A stretch of 64,000 nt of DNA from Lentzea fradiae (GTDB lineage: Bacteria; Actinomycetota; Actinomycetes; Mycobacteriales; Pseudonocardiaceae): positions 1-64,000 of the forward strand of contig NZ_FNCC01000020.1 of the NCBI RefSeq assembly GCF_900100955.1. The letters are read 5' to 3'. Of this stretch, positions 35,947 to 44,221 are shown piece by piece. Every line of letters begins with the position of its first letter. Position 1 is the first letter of the stretch. Below the pieces are notes generated by a model that was not told the origin of the DNA, ran no database searches, and saw only the letters and a list, made by a program, of their open reading frames with translations. Made by a program: the position numbers and the translations under genes.

Positions 35947-36020
35947 GAGGACCTCCTCCGAAACGATTCCCGGCCACACGACGACATCGTCTGAAGCTGG
36001 GAATCTTCGAGGAGGTCCTC
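35947..36020 (+). promoter_or_regulatory. 74-nt inverted repeat that buries the ribosome binding site of the NACHT gene
   Basis: GAGGACCTCCTC (35947-35958) is the exact reverse complement of GAGGAGGTCCTC (36009-36020). GATTCCC (35965-35971) pairs with GGGAATC (35999-36005), and an inner GACGA-CA-TCGTC hairpin closes the loop. The distal arm contains the GAGGAGG Shine-Dalgarno just before the TTG start at 36022. It begins seven bases after the helD stop, so it may end that transcript and also block NACHT translation until opened. Confidence 0.8.
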
Positions 36021-36021
36021 T

Positions 36022-38688
36022 TTGCCGAGCATCGAGTCGGTTGTCGTGCGGGTCGTCGCGGACGTCAGCGGAAGCCTCGCGCAGCGAGTCGACGAGTTGG
36101 TCGAGCCCGTCGACTTCTCGCTGCCGGACGACACCGAGCAGTTGCTGGACGCACTCGGCACCGACGCCGGGAAGCTCCTGGACTACCTGAACTCCCCTGA
36201 CTTCAGCGTGATCGCGGCCCAACTCCGCATCGACTCCTCCCTCGCCGACGCCGCGGAGGAACAGGTCCGGCATGGTCTCCGGCTGGCGGGACTGCCGGAG
36301 AGATTCCTCGGTGAGACGGCCCGGATCGTCCGGCAGGTGCTCGTCATCTCGTGCCGCGAAGCTGTCTCCTCGTTCGACCGGCACAGCAGCCGCATCAACC
36401 GACAGGATCTGTCCGCAGCCGCCGTGGCGAACAGCCGGATGCTGGCGCGACTCGAATCCCTGACCCGGTTCCACACCTTCGCCTCACGGATGCGCAAGCA
36501 GATCGTCGCACTGCACGACAAGATCAGGCTGCCGCACATCGGAGTGAGTCGCGCGGTGCGTTACGACCAACTCTATGTGCGCCCCAACCTCGACGTGGAG
36601 GACGTCCGCCTCGGGGCGCCTGGCGACCGCAGCGTGATCCTCGGCGACCCTGGCGCGGGTAAGTCGACGTTCGCCGCCAAGCTCGCCCACGACATCGCGA
36701 GTGGTGACTCACAGCAGGTGCCTTTCTTGGTCGTGCTTAGGGAGTTCGTCGACACCCTCGGTCAGGGTGGCCACGACCTCCTGCACTACCTGGAGATGCT
36801 GTGCCGGGCGCCGTACAACGTCAAAACACCACCGGACGCCGTCGAGTACCTCCTGCGCTCCGGCCGGTCGGTGGTCATCCTCGACGGTCTCGACGAGATC
36901 GTGCAGACCGAACTCCGCCGGCGCGTCGTGGCGCTGGTGGAGGGCTTCGCGCATCTGTACCCGCTGGTGCCGATCGTCGTCACCGCTCGCCGGATCGGGT
37001 ACGACGACGTGCCGCTGGCAAGCGATCTTTTCGCGACAACACAGATCCTGAAGTTCATAGACACCCAGGTGGACACCTACGTCCGCAGTTGGTTCGCCCT
37101 CGACGAGGCCGCCTCCCCCGCCGAACGCAAGCAACTCGCCTCTTCCTTTATCGCGGACAGCGTCCACATCAAAGAGTTGCGCACGAATCCACTTCTGCTC
37201 GCGTTGCTGTGCGCTATGTACTCCAGTGACCGCTACTTGCCCAGCAACTTGGCGCAGGTCTACGAACGATGCGCCTTGATGTTGTTCGAGCAGTGGGATG
37301 CCCGACGAGGCGTCCCACTGCCGTTGAAGTTCCAGGGCAGATTGCGCGGAGCAGTGCAGCACCTCGCCTGGAACATGTTCACCGCACCCAAGTCTGGACA
37401 GCCGCAACCCCGTTCCCGGATCGTGGGGACTCTCACTCGGTACCTGGAGGACAAACTCGACGATCACGACGAGTCTCTGGCTGCCGCGGAGCAGTTCCTC
37501 GCTTTCTGCACCGGTCGGGCATGGATTCTCACGGATGTAGGTGCGACCGAAAGCGAGCCGAGGTTCGGCTTCACACACCGCACATTCCTCGAGTACTTCG
37601 CGGCAGAGTACCTCGTACGGACCCACCGCACCGCGAAAGAGCTTTGGGCCACCTTGCTTCCTAACATCGACCAGTGGGACGTCGTCGGGCAGATCACCCT
37701 CCAGCTTTACGACAGGAATGTCGAGGGCGGGGCAGACGAACTGCTCGCCGCAGCGTTGTCCTCAGGCGGACTGGACTTCGCCGCAAGATCACTGGCCTAC
37801 TCCCACCCGAGCAGCCGAACCATTCGCGCGATCACCGAGAAAGCTTTAACAAAGGCAGTTAGAGTTTCCCCTTTCGAGCGAATTTACATCGGAGACAGCG
37901 AGCGAGAGTACCCCACAGATGCCGCACTCTACACCTGCATGCACAGATGCTCACCAGCCAACCTATCCGTAATTGAAGAGGAAATCAGGTCAAACTTCGA
38001 AATCCTTCTCAATTCTTCCAACCCAGGCGCTATTGCAATCCTTCCTGCCATTGCATTCAAGGTGGCATCAGGATCACAAGATCGATGGAACGAAATTCAA
38101 GATGACCTCACTATCCGCTATAAGTCAACGATTACGAAGGAGGCGTTGAATGCCATTTGGGGAGTGGCAAGCTTCAGGGAAGACGGCAAGAATCTATCGG
38201 AGCTAATTCGTCGATGCGGAATCGTTCCACTCTACCTGAACTTCCGCTACCATAAATTTACTCTCTCCAGCGTCGGATCCTCCCTCTTGGGCAACCATTC
38301 CGGTAAATACAGGGTTCCGTCGGACGACCTGCTCGCCGTGACCATGACGGAACAGCCGACCCCCTGGGCCTCCGCAGACAACTTCGATGGTGACAACATC
38401 GATATTTACCACTGGACGAAATGCATAGACAACTTTCGCGCGATGTTGTCATTGCCAATATTGGAGTTGATCGCAGACAAAAAACAGCGGACTCAACTCA
38501 CGGCATTCTACGACCGGCTCATGCGAGGCCGACGTGCGACCAATTCCCGGCGCGGCACCATCCGCTGGATTGACCAGGCCGATCTCGCCCCCGAGGTGAA
38601 GGAGTACCTCACGAAGTGGGTACGCCGGGAACTCAGCGTGGTAGGGCCATCCCCAGAGCCGCAGTCCCAACTCCCAGTACCACGCTGA
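36022..38688 (+). CDS. NACHT-domain STAND ATPase, candidate anti-phage defence protein
   Basis: This 888-aa protein has an N-terminal helical effector-like region (about 1-180) and a NACHT module. Walker A is GDPGAGKST (208-216), Walker B is VVILDGLDEI (284-293) with acidic residues, sensor I is PIVVTARR and the helical/winged part holds RTNPLLLALLCAMY. FGFTHRTFLEYFAAEYL lies near residue 520. The C-terminal ~350 residues form a sensor-like region without clear LRR or WD repeats. Bacterial NACHT (bNACHT) proteins sense phage and trigger abortive responses; that role is by homology. TTG at 36022 follows GAGGAGG within a long hairpin. GC content drops markedly after about 37800, and the last 56 bases overlap crcB in antisense, both signs of acquisition. 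Confidence 0.85.
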   Translation: MPSIESVVVRVVADVSGSLAQRVDELVEPVDFSLPDDTEQLLDALGTDAGKLLDYLNSPDFSVIAAQLRIDSSLADAAEEQVRHGLRLAGLPERFLGETARIVRQVLVISCREAVSSFDRHSSRINRQDLSAAAVANSRMLARLESLTRFHTFASRMRKQIVALHDKIRLPHIGVSRAVRYDQLYVRPNLDVEDVRLGAPGDRSVILGDPGAGKSTFAAKLAHDIASGDSQQVPFLVVLREFVDTLGQGGHDLLHYLEMLCRAPYNVKTPPDAVEYLLRSGRSVVILDGLDEIVQTELRRRVVALVEGFAHLYPLVPIVVTARRIGYDDVPLASDLFATTQILKFIDTQVDTYVRSWFALDEAASPAERKQLASSFIADSVHIKELRTNPLLLALLCAMYSSDRYLPSNLAQVYERCALMLFEQWDARRGVPLPLKFQGRLRGAVQHLAWNMFTAPKSGQPQPRSRIVGTLTRYLEDKLDDHDESLAAAEQFLAFCTGRAWILTDVGATESEPRFGFTHRTFLEYFAAEYLVRTHRTAKELWATLLPNIDQWDVVGQITLQLYDRNVEGGADELLAAALSSGGLDFAARSLAYSHPSSRTIRAITEKALTKAVRVSPFERIYIGDSEREYPTDAALYTCMHRCSPANLSVIEEEIRSNFEILLNSSNPGAIAILPAIAFKVASGSQDRWNEIQDDLTIRYKSTITKEALNAIWGVASFREDGKNLSELIRRCGIVPLYLNFRYHKFTLSSVGSSLLGNHSGKYRVPSDDLLAVTMTEQPTPWASADNFDGDNIDIYHWTKCIDNFRAMLSLPILELIADKKQRTQLTAFYDRLMRGRRATNSRRGTIRWIDQADLAPEVKEYLTKWVRRELSVVGPSPEPQSQLPVPR

Positions 38689-38971
38689 CCAGGACGTTCA
38701 GCAGGGCGGCACGGTACTTCTCCGCCTCCAGTAGCTTCACGGTCTCGTACGAGAACGTCGAGTACGTCGTGAGCCCGCCGCAGAACCCCAGTCCCAGCAA
38801 CGGCATCCACGACGTGCCCACCACGAACCCGATCGCGAGGCACCCGAGGACGTTCACCGCCAGCGTGCCGAACGGGAAGCCGGACGAGTGCCGGGACTGG
38901 ACGAACCGGTCCAGCAGGTACCGGCACGGCGCCCCGAGCGCGGCGCCGATGAACACCACGAGCGCGGTCAT
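38633..38971 (-). CDS. crcB: Fluoride exporter CrcB/Fluc
   Basis: This 112-aa, four-helix protein forms dual-topology dimeric fluoride channels. PCRYLLDRFVQ, FPFGTLAVNVLGCLAIGF (with the polar-track Asn) and GFCGGLTTYSTFSYETVKLLE are signature segments. ATG at 38971 overlaps the stop of the other crcB by four bases; paired crcB genes often form heterodimers. The 3' end overlaps the convergent NACHT gene. Confidence 0.93.
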   Translation of the reverse strand: MTALVVFIGAALGAPCRYLLDRFVQSRHSSGFPFGTLAVNVLGCLAIGFVVGTSWMPLLGLGFCGGLTTYSTFSYETVKLLEAEKYRAALLNVLVSVVLGVGTAALGMALPR

Positions 38972-39294
38972 CGCGTCACCCGCAATCCGAGGAACGCCGC
39001 CAGCACAGCGCAGACGGGCGTCGCCAGCAGCGCCCACGACCACGACGCGGCGTAGGACGAGAAGGTCGTGAACCCGCCCAGCAGGCCGACGCCGAAGAAC
39101 GCGCGCACCAACGGCCGGGGCACCAGGCCCATCAGCACGCCGATCAGGAACGACCCCAGCACGTTGACGAGGAACAGGCCCCACGCCCCCGGCACGAGCA
39201 GCGACAGGCCGTACCGCGCCACGCCGCCGAGCCCGCCACCCAGGGACACCAGCGACACGAAGGCCAGCGGACGGTCAGGCTGAGGGTTCGGCAA
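38968..39294 (-). CDS. crcB: Fluoride exporter CrcB/Fluc, second subunit
   Basis: This 108-aa Fluc protein has GVARYGLSLLVPG, GLFLVNVLGSFLIGVLMG and GLLGGFTTFSSYAAS. The TTG start at 39294 lies inside the end of the MarR gene (20-base overlap), and its end overlaps the next crcB. The MarR-crcB-crcB order suggests a single transcript. No fluoride riboswitch is recognised upstream. Confidence 0.9.
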   Translation of the reverse strand: MPNPQPDRPLAFVSLVSLGGGLGGVARYGLSLLVPGAWGLFLVNVLGSFLIGVLMGLVPRPLVRAFFGVGLLGGFTTFSSYAASWSWALLATPVCAVLAAFLGLRVTR

Positions 39295-39718
39295 GGTGCT
39301 CCACCAGGTGGTCCAACGCTTTCAGCGCGCGCACGACGTCCTCCCGTTCGGACGCCTCCAGTTTGCCCAGTGCGGCGCCGATCCGCTTCTCGTGCTCGCG
39401 CTGCCACACGAGCAGCTGCTCGTGTCCACGAGGTGAGACGGACAGCCGTGCGACGCGTCGGTCCTTCGGGTCCCCGCCGCGCACGACGAGGCCGGAGTCG
39501 ATCAGCTGGGACACCAGTCCCGACACGGTGTTGGGGGCCAGCCGCAGCACCCCGGCGAGGTCGCCGACCCGCATCGGCGGGCGCTCCGCGAGCGTTTGCA
39601 GCAGCTCCACCTGCGCCATCGGCAGGGACTCCCACGGCCAGTCCGCACGGATGCTCGTCCGCAGCGCCCGGCGCAGACGAGTGACGACGTCGGTGAGCGT
39701 GCGGGCTTCGTCTGACAT
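39275..39718 (-). CDS. MarR-family transcriptional regulator
   Basis: This 147-aa winged-helix regulator has AQVELLQTLAERPPMRVGDLAGVLRLAPNTVSGLVSQLIDSGLVVRG as HTH. DPKDRRVARLSVSPRGHEQL is the wing. It leads the two crcB genes and is divergent from the methyltransferase gene. A CCCGT-N8-ACGGG repeat at 39734-39751 in the shared upstream DNA is a candidate operator. Confidence 0.88.
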   Translation of the reverse strand: MSDEARTLTDVVTRLRRALRTSIRADWPWESLPMAQVELLQTLAERPPMRVGDLAGVLRLAPNTVSGLVSQLIDSGLVVRGGDPKDRRVARLSVSPRGHEQLLVWQREHEKRIGAALGKLEASEREDVVRALKALDHLVEHLAEPSA

Positions 39719-39733
39719 GAGGAAATCGTAATG

Positions 39734-39751
39734 CCCGTCTCAAATAACGGG
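39734..39751. promoter_or_regulatory. Inverted repeat CCCGT-N8-ACGGG between divergent marR and methyltransferase genes
   Basis: The perfect 5-bp arms flank an AT-rich centre (CTCAAATA). It sits 16 bases before the MarR start and 38 bases before the -10 at 39789, a usual place for MarR autoregulation. Confidence 0.45.
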
Positions 39752-39788
39752 ATGGGGCTTGATCTGCCGGACCCGCGTGACACACCGC

Positions 39789-39794
39789 TAGCCT
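39789..39794 (+). promoter_or_regulatory. Leaderless -10 element TAGCCT
   Basis: TAGCCT ends seven bases before the ATG at 39802. The spacer is GGGGGGC. Confidence 0.55.
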
Positions 39795-39801
39795 GGGGGG
39801 C

Positions 39802-40605
39802 ATGGCGGAACAGGCTGGCCGGATCCCCGAAGGTGTCGACACCGGCAGGCCGAGCGCGGCCCGCCTCTACGACTACCTGCTCGGCGGCGGCCACAACTTC
39901 GCGGCGGACCGGGCGCTGGCCGAGAGGTTCCTGCGGGCCCAGCCGAACGCGCGGACCATCGCGCGGCTCAACCGGGCGTTCCTGCGGCGGGCCGTGCTCT
40001 TCATGGTGGACAACGGCATCCGCCAGTTCCTCGACCTCGGCTCCGGCATCCCCACGGTCGGCAACGTGCACGAGATCGCGCGGAGGGCCGACCCGCGGGC
40101 CCGTGTCGTGTACGTCGACTTCGAGGAGGTCGCCGTCGCGCACAGCCGCCTCATCCTGGAGGACGACCCCCAGGCCGAGATCGTCCAGGAGGACATGACC
40201 AGGCCGGAGGAGGTGCTGGCGGCGACGCGCGAGACGGGGCTGCTCGACTTCTCCGAGCCCGTCGGCGTGCTGGCGGTCGGCGTCTTCCACTTCGTGCCAC
40301 CGGAGGCGGACCCCCGCGCGGTCGTCGCCGCCTACCGCGACGCCGTGCCCGGCGGCAGCCACCTGGCGTTCTCGCAGTTCACCGGCGACCTGCAACCCGC
40401 GGAGATGGCCGGGATCGTCGAGGTGATGAAGAAGAGCCAGAACCCGATGTTCCCGCGCACCAGGGCCGAGATCGAAGGGCTCTTCGCCGGTTTCGACCTG
40501 GTGGAGCCCGGTGTCGTCCCGCTGCCGCTGTGGCGTCCGGAGGGGCAGAACACCGACGACCCGGACCGGGCGGGCATCTACGCCGCCGTCGGCAGAAAGA
40601 TCTAG
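39802..40605 (+). CDS. SAM-dependent methyltransferase, DUF574/Methyltransf_19 family
   Basis: This 267-aa protein has GVDTGRPSAARLYDYLLGGGHNFAADR, the hallmark N-terminus of the actinobacterial DUF574 family. The SAM-binding FLDLGSGIPTVGNVHEIA, VYVDFEEVAVAHSR and VGVFHFVPPEADP segments follow. Members are abundant in Streptomyces-like genomes and their substrates are mostly unknown. It is probably monocistronic or read into the GGDEF gene 56 bases downstream. Confidence 0.9.
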   Translation: MAEQAGRIPEGVDTGRPSAARLYDYLLGGGHNFAADRALAERFLRAQPNARTIARLNRAFLRRAVLFMVDNGIRQFLDLGSGIPTVGNVHEIARRADPRARVVYVDFEEVAVAHSRLILEDDPQAEIVQEDMTRPEEVLAATRETGLLDFSEPVGVLAVGVFHFVPPEADPRAVVAAYRDAVPGGSHLAFSQFTGDLQPAEMAGIVEVMKKSQNPMFPRTRAEIEGLFAGFDLVEPGVVPLPLWRPEGQNTDDPDRAGIYAAVGRKI

Positions 40606-40660
40606 GACTCCGCGCGTTTGGTGGCCCGGCAGACGCGGAATCCGTACGCTCTGTCACAGG

Positions 40661-42634
40661 ATGACACCCCCGGAGCTCGCCACCCGCTGGATGCACGCGC
40701 TCACCTCGACCGCGTACATCCCGCTGTCCCACGCCGAGATCCAGCAGGAACTGCGCGATGCACTGGCCCAGCTCCCCTCCTCACCCGAATCGGTTGCCAA
40801 TCGATTGGTGTCACTCCACGCAACCGGCCCGGACTCGTTGCGCGTCACCATCGAGGTGCTCGCGCCCACGTTCGAGTTACCGATTCTCGCCCGTCTCAGC
40901 TCGGCGTACGCGCACGCCATGCGGCTCGACGCCTTCGACCAGCAGGAGCAGATCAAGGTCGCGATCGTGCGGGCCAAGCAGCGGGTCGAGCGCACGCTCA
41001 AGGTCAGCCAGGCGCGGTTCCGGGAGGTCTTCGACTCGGCCGCGCTGGGCATCGTGATCACCGACCTCTCCGGGAGGTGCGTCGAGGCGAACGACGCGCT
41101 CGCCCGCATCGTCGGGCTGTCCCGCGGCGCGGACCTGCACGACCGCGACCTGCGCGAGCTCTACCACCCCGACGACAGCGAGCGGCTGGACGCGGCGTAC
41201 CGGCGGGTCGGCGCGGGGCTCGTCAACGGGTTCCGCGACCAGCGCAAGCTCGTCCGCGCGGACGGCGAGCCGGTGTGGGTGCACCTCGTCGTGTCGGTGC
41301 TGCGCGACGCGGACGGCGAACCGGCGCACCACGTGACGATGGTCGAGGACATGAGCGAGCTGCACCTGTTGCAGCGCAGCCTGGACCACCAGCTGCTGCA
41401 CGACTCGCTCACCGGCCTGTCGAACCGCCAGCACTTCGTGACGCAGGTGGAACGGCGCTTGGACGGCACGCCGATCACGTTGTACCACCTGGGTCTCGAC
41501 GCGTTCTCGGTCGTCAACAACGGCCTCGGCCACGACACCGGCGACAAGCTGCTCAAGATCGTCGCGAACCGCCTCGGCGAGCTGGCCGAGCGCAAGCGGG
41601 CCGTGCTCGCCCGGATCGGCGGCGACGAGTTCGCGCTCATGACGACCTCCGACACCGTCACCTCGACCGTCGAGGAGATCCAGCAGGCGCTCGGTGAGGC
41701 GACGTTCGTCGACGACCACGGCATCGCGCTGTCGGCCAGCATCGGTGTCGTGGACCGGCCGCCGTCGTTCGCGACGGCCGCCGAGCTGATGCGGTGCGCC
41801 AACACCGCCCTGCGCCAGGCGAAGGCGCGCGGCAAGCGGCAGTGGGCGCTGCACGACCCGCACGACGACGCCCGCCGCCGGGGCAGGTACGCGCTGGCCG
41901 CGTCGATGCCGGGTGCGTGGGAGCACGGCGAGCTGAAGATCGTCTACGCGCCGATCCACCTCCTGGAGACCCGCGAGGTGCTCGGCGCGGTCGCCCGGCT
42001 GCACTGGGACGACCTGAGCCACAACGACACGATGGCGCTGGCCGACTCGACGGGCCTGTCCCTGCCGATCGGCCGCTGGCTGCTGCGGGAGGCGTGCGCG
42101 CAGGCGGCGAGGTGGGTGGAGGAGTTCGGCGCGAAGGCGCCCTCGCTGCACATCGCGCTGGGCGCCTTGCAGTCCAGGGACGAGGACCTGGTCGCCGACG
42201 TCAAGCGAGCGCTCGACGAGAGCGGCCTGCCGCCCGAACGGCTCCGCATCGCCCTGGACGTCTCGTCGGTGCTCGCGGGTGACGACAACGCGGTGGTGCT
42301 GCACGACAACGGCATCGTGACCGCGCTGGACGGCTTCCGCGGCGGCCACGACGAGCTCGCCGTGCTGGCCGAGGTGCCGGTCCGCACGGTGATCACCCGC
42401 GCACCCGCACCCGGCCGGGAAACGCCGCTGCACCAGGCGATGCGCGGCCTGATCACGACCGTGCACGGCTTCGGCGTGCGGTTCGCCGCCGACGAGGTGC
42501 ACACCTGCGCCGAGGCCGACGACTGGCACGCGGCCGGCGCCGACGGCGTGATCGGCCTGCTGCCCGCGCTGACCGCGGCCGAGGTGACCGAGCTGCTGGC
42601 TACAGCTGCTTCACCGCCGCCAGCAGCTTCGTGA
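40661..42634 (+). CDS. PAS-GGDEF-EAL cyclic-di-GMP protein with degenerate EAL
   Basis: This 657-aa protein has a PAS domain (FREVFDSAALGIVITDLSGRCVEAN, about residues 112-230), a GGDEF domain (HDSLTGLSNR to RIGGDEFALM) and a C-terminal EAL fold. The GGDEF motif is intact, so diguanylate cyclase activity is plausible; no RxxD inhibitory site is seen just upstream. In the EAL domain the motif reads V-A-R, and the later DDFGTG loop reads D-G-F-R-G-G. The phosphodiesterase is therefore probably dead. A TACGCT hexamer ends ten bases before the ATG. The 3' end overlaps pntB by 35 bases. Confidence 0.88.
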   Translation: MTPPELATRWMHALTSTAYIPLSHAEIQQELRDALAQLPSSPESVANRLVSLHATGPDSLRVTIEVLAPTFELPILARLSSAYAHAMRLDAFDQQEQIKVAIVRAKQRVERTLKVSQARFREVFDSAALGIVITDLSGRCVEANDALARIVGLSRGADLHDRDLRELYHPDDSERLDAAYRRVGAGLVNGFRDQRKLVRADGEPVWVHLVVSVLRDADGEPAHHVTMVEDMSELHLLQRSLDHQLLHDSLTGLSNRQHFVTQVERRLDGTPITLYHLGLDAFSVVNNGLGHDTGDKLLKIVANRLGELAERKRAVLARIGGDEFALMTTSDTVTSTVEEIQQALGEATFVDDHGIALSASIGVVDRPPSFATAAELMRCANTALRQAKARGKRQWALHDPHDDARRRGRYALAASMPGAWEHGELKIVYAPIHLLETREVLGAVARLHWDDLSHNDTMALADSTGLSLPIGRWLLREACAQAARWVEEFGAKAPSLHIALGALQSRDEDLVADVKRALDESGLPPERLRIALDVSSVLAGDDNAVVLHDNGIVTALDGFRGGHDELAVLAEVPVRTVITRAPAPGRETPLHQAMRGLITTVHGFGVRFAADEVHTCAEADDWHAAGADGVIGLLPALTAAEVTELLATAASPPPAAS

Positions 42635-43958
42635 GCGACTCCTTCGCGTCCCCGAACAGCAACGTCGTCTTCGGGTTGTAGAGCAGCTCGTTGTCCACGC
42701 CCGCGAACCCCGGCCGCATCGAGCGCTTCATGAACACGACGGACTTCGCGCGGTCCACGTCGAAGATCGGCATGCCGTAGATCGGGCTCGACGGCTCGTC
42801 ACGCGCACCGGGGTTCACCACGTCGTTCGCCCCGACCACCACCGCCACGTCGACCGACGTGATGCCGGGGTTGACGTCGTCCAGCTCCTTCAGCTGCTCG
42901 TACGGCACGTCCGCCTCCGCCAGCAGCACGTTCATGTGCCCCGGCATCCGCCCCGCCACCGGGTGGATGCCGTACGACACCGCCACCCCACGTCGTTCGA
43001 GCTGCGCCACCAGCTCCCGCACGGCGTGCTGCGCCTGCGCGACGGCCAGCCCGTACCCCGGCACGACCACGACGTTGTTGGCGTACCCCAACAGGATCGC
43101 GACGTCCTCGACGGTGCCGGACTTGACCGTGCGCTGCTCCTCCTGCTGAGCCGTGGCACTCGTCGCCTTGAACGCACCGAACAGGATGTTGGTGAGCGAC
43201 CGCCCCATCGCCTGCGCCATCAACCGGGTCAGGATCGTGCCGGACGCGCCGACGAGCGTGCCCGCCACGATCAGCAGCGTGTTCGCCAGCACGTACCCGG
43301 ACGCCGCGACGGCGAGACCGGTGAACGCGTTCAGCAACGAGATCGCGATCGGCACGTCCGCCCCGCCCACCGGCAGCACGAACAGCACACCGAGCGCGAG
43401 CCCGACGACCGCCAGCAGCCACAGCAGGAACCCGTTCGGCACGGCCATCGTCAACGCGCACAAGGCAACCGACGAGACACCCGCGGCGATGGCGAGCTGC
43501 TGCCCGGCCGGCAACAACACCGGCCGCGTCGTCATCAGCTCCTGCAACTTGAGGAACGTGACGACCGAACCGGAGAAGCTGACCGAGCCGATCAGCACCG
43601 TGAGCACCGTCGCGAGCCGGAACAGCACGGTGCTGTCCGGCACCGCGAAGAACTCGGCCAGCGCCACCAGCGCCGCCGCCGCGCCACCGACACCGTTGAA
43701 CAGCGCCACCATCTGCGGGATGGCCGTCATCTTCACCGCACGCGCGGCCGGAATGCCCACGACGACACCGAGTGCGATGGCGACGAGGATCAACAGTCCG
43801 TTGTGGACGACGCCGTGCACGTACGCGGTGACGACGGCGACCAGCATGCCGAACGCGCCGATGAAGTTGCCGTAGCGCGCGTACTTGGGCGAGCTCAAAC
43901 CCTTGAGCGCCAAGATGAAGCAGAGCGCGGCGACGAGGTACATCAGCTGGACCGTCAT
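42600..43958 (-). CDS. pntB: NAD(P) transhydrogenase subunit beta
   Basis: This 452-aa subunit has about nine TM helices in the first 260 residues (LMYLVAALCFILALKGLSSPKYARYGN onward). The C-terminal NADP-binding dIII domain has VVVPGYGLAVAQAQHAVRELV, FGIHPV-like SYGIHPVAGRMPGHMNVLLAEA and VVVGANDVVNPGA. It couples proton flow to hydride transfer between NADH and NADP. Its ATG overlaps the stop of the small alpha subunit gene. Confidence 0.95.
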   Translation of the reverse strand: MTVQLMYLVAALCFILALKGLSSPKYARYGNFIGAFGMLVAVVTAYVHGVVHNGLLILVAIALGVVVGIPAARAVKMTAIPQMVALFNGVGGAAAALVALAEFFAVPDSTVLFRLATVLTVLIGSVSFSGSVVTFLKLQELMTTRPVLLPAGQQLAIAAGVSSVALCALTMAVPNGFLLWLLAVVGLALGVLFVLPVGGADVPIAISLLNAFTGLAVAASGYVLANTLLIVAGTLVGASGTILTRLMAQAMGRSLTNILFGAFKATSATAQQEEQRTVKSGTVEDVAILLGYANNVVVVPGYGLAVAQAQHAVRELVAQLERRGVAVSYGIHPVAGRMPGHMNVLLAEADVPYEQLKELDDVNPGITSVDVAVVVGANDVVNPGARDEPSSPIYGMPIFDVDRAKSVVFMKRSMRPGFAGVDNELLYNPKTTLLFGDAKESLTKLLAAVKQL

Positions 43959-44221
43959 TTCTTGAACATCTCCAGCATCCGGTCCGTCACCACGAAGCCG
44001 CCCACGACGTTCACCGTCGCCAGGAACACCGCCAGCAGCCCCAGCACCAGCTCCAGCGTGGTCTGCGCGGACCCCGTGATCAGGATCGCGCCGACCAGGA
44101 TCACGCCGTGGATGGCGTTCGCACCGGACATGAGCGGCGTGTGCAGGATCGTGGACACCTTCGAGACCACCTCGAAGCCCACGAACACCGCCAGCACGAA
44201 GATCGTCAGCAGGTCGATCAC
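43955..44221 (-). CDS. pntAB: NAD(P) transhydrogenase subunit alpha, part 2 (membrane)
   Basis: This 88-aa protein with three TM helices is the separate membrane piece of the alpha subunit in three-gene transhydrogenases. FEVVSKVSTILHTPLMSGANAIHG is the conserved first loop. Four-base overlaps on both sides tie it to pntAA and pntB. Confidence 0.93.
   Translation of the reverse strand: MIDLLTIFVLAVFVGFEVVSKVSTILHTPLMSGANAIHGVILVGAILITGSAQTTLELVLGLLAVFLATVNVVGGFVVTDRMLEMFKK

Noticed and set aside
35947..36020. Read as insertion-sequence terminal repeats or an attachment site
   Set aside because: No transposase, target duplication or integrase is nearby. The repeat is only 74 bp and ends at a start codon, which suits a hairpin better.
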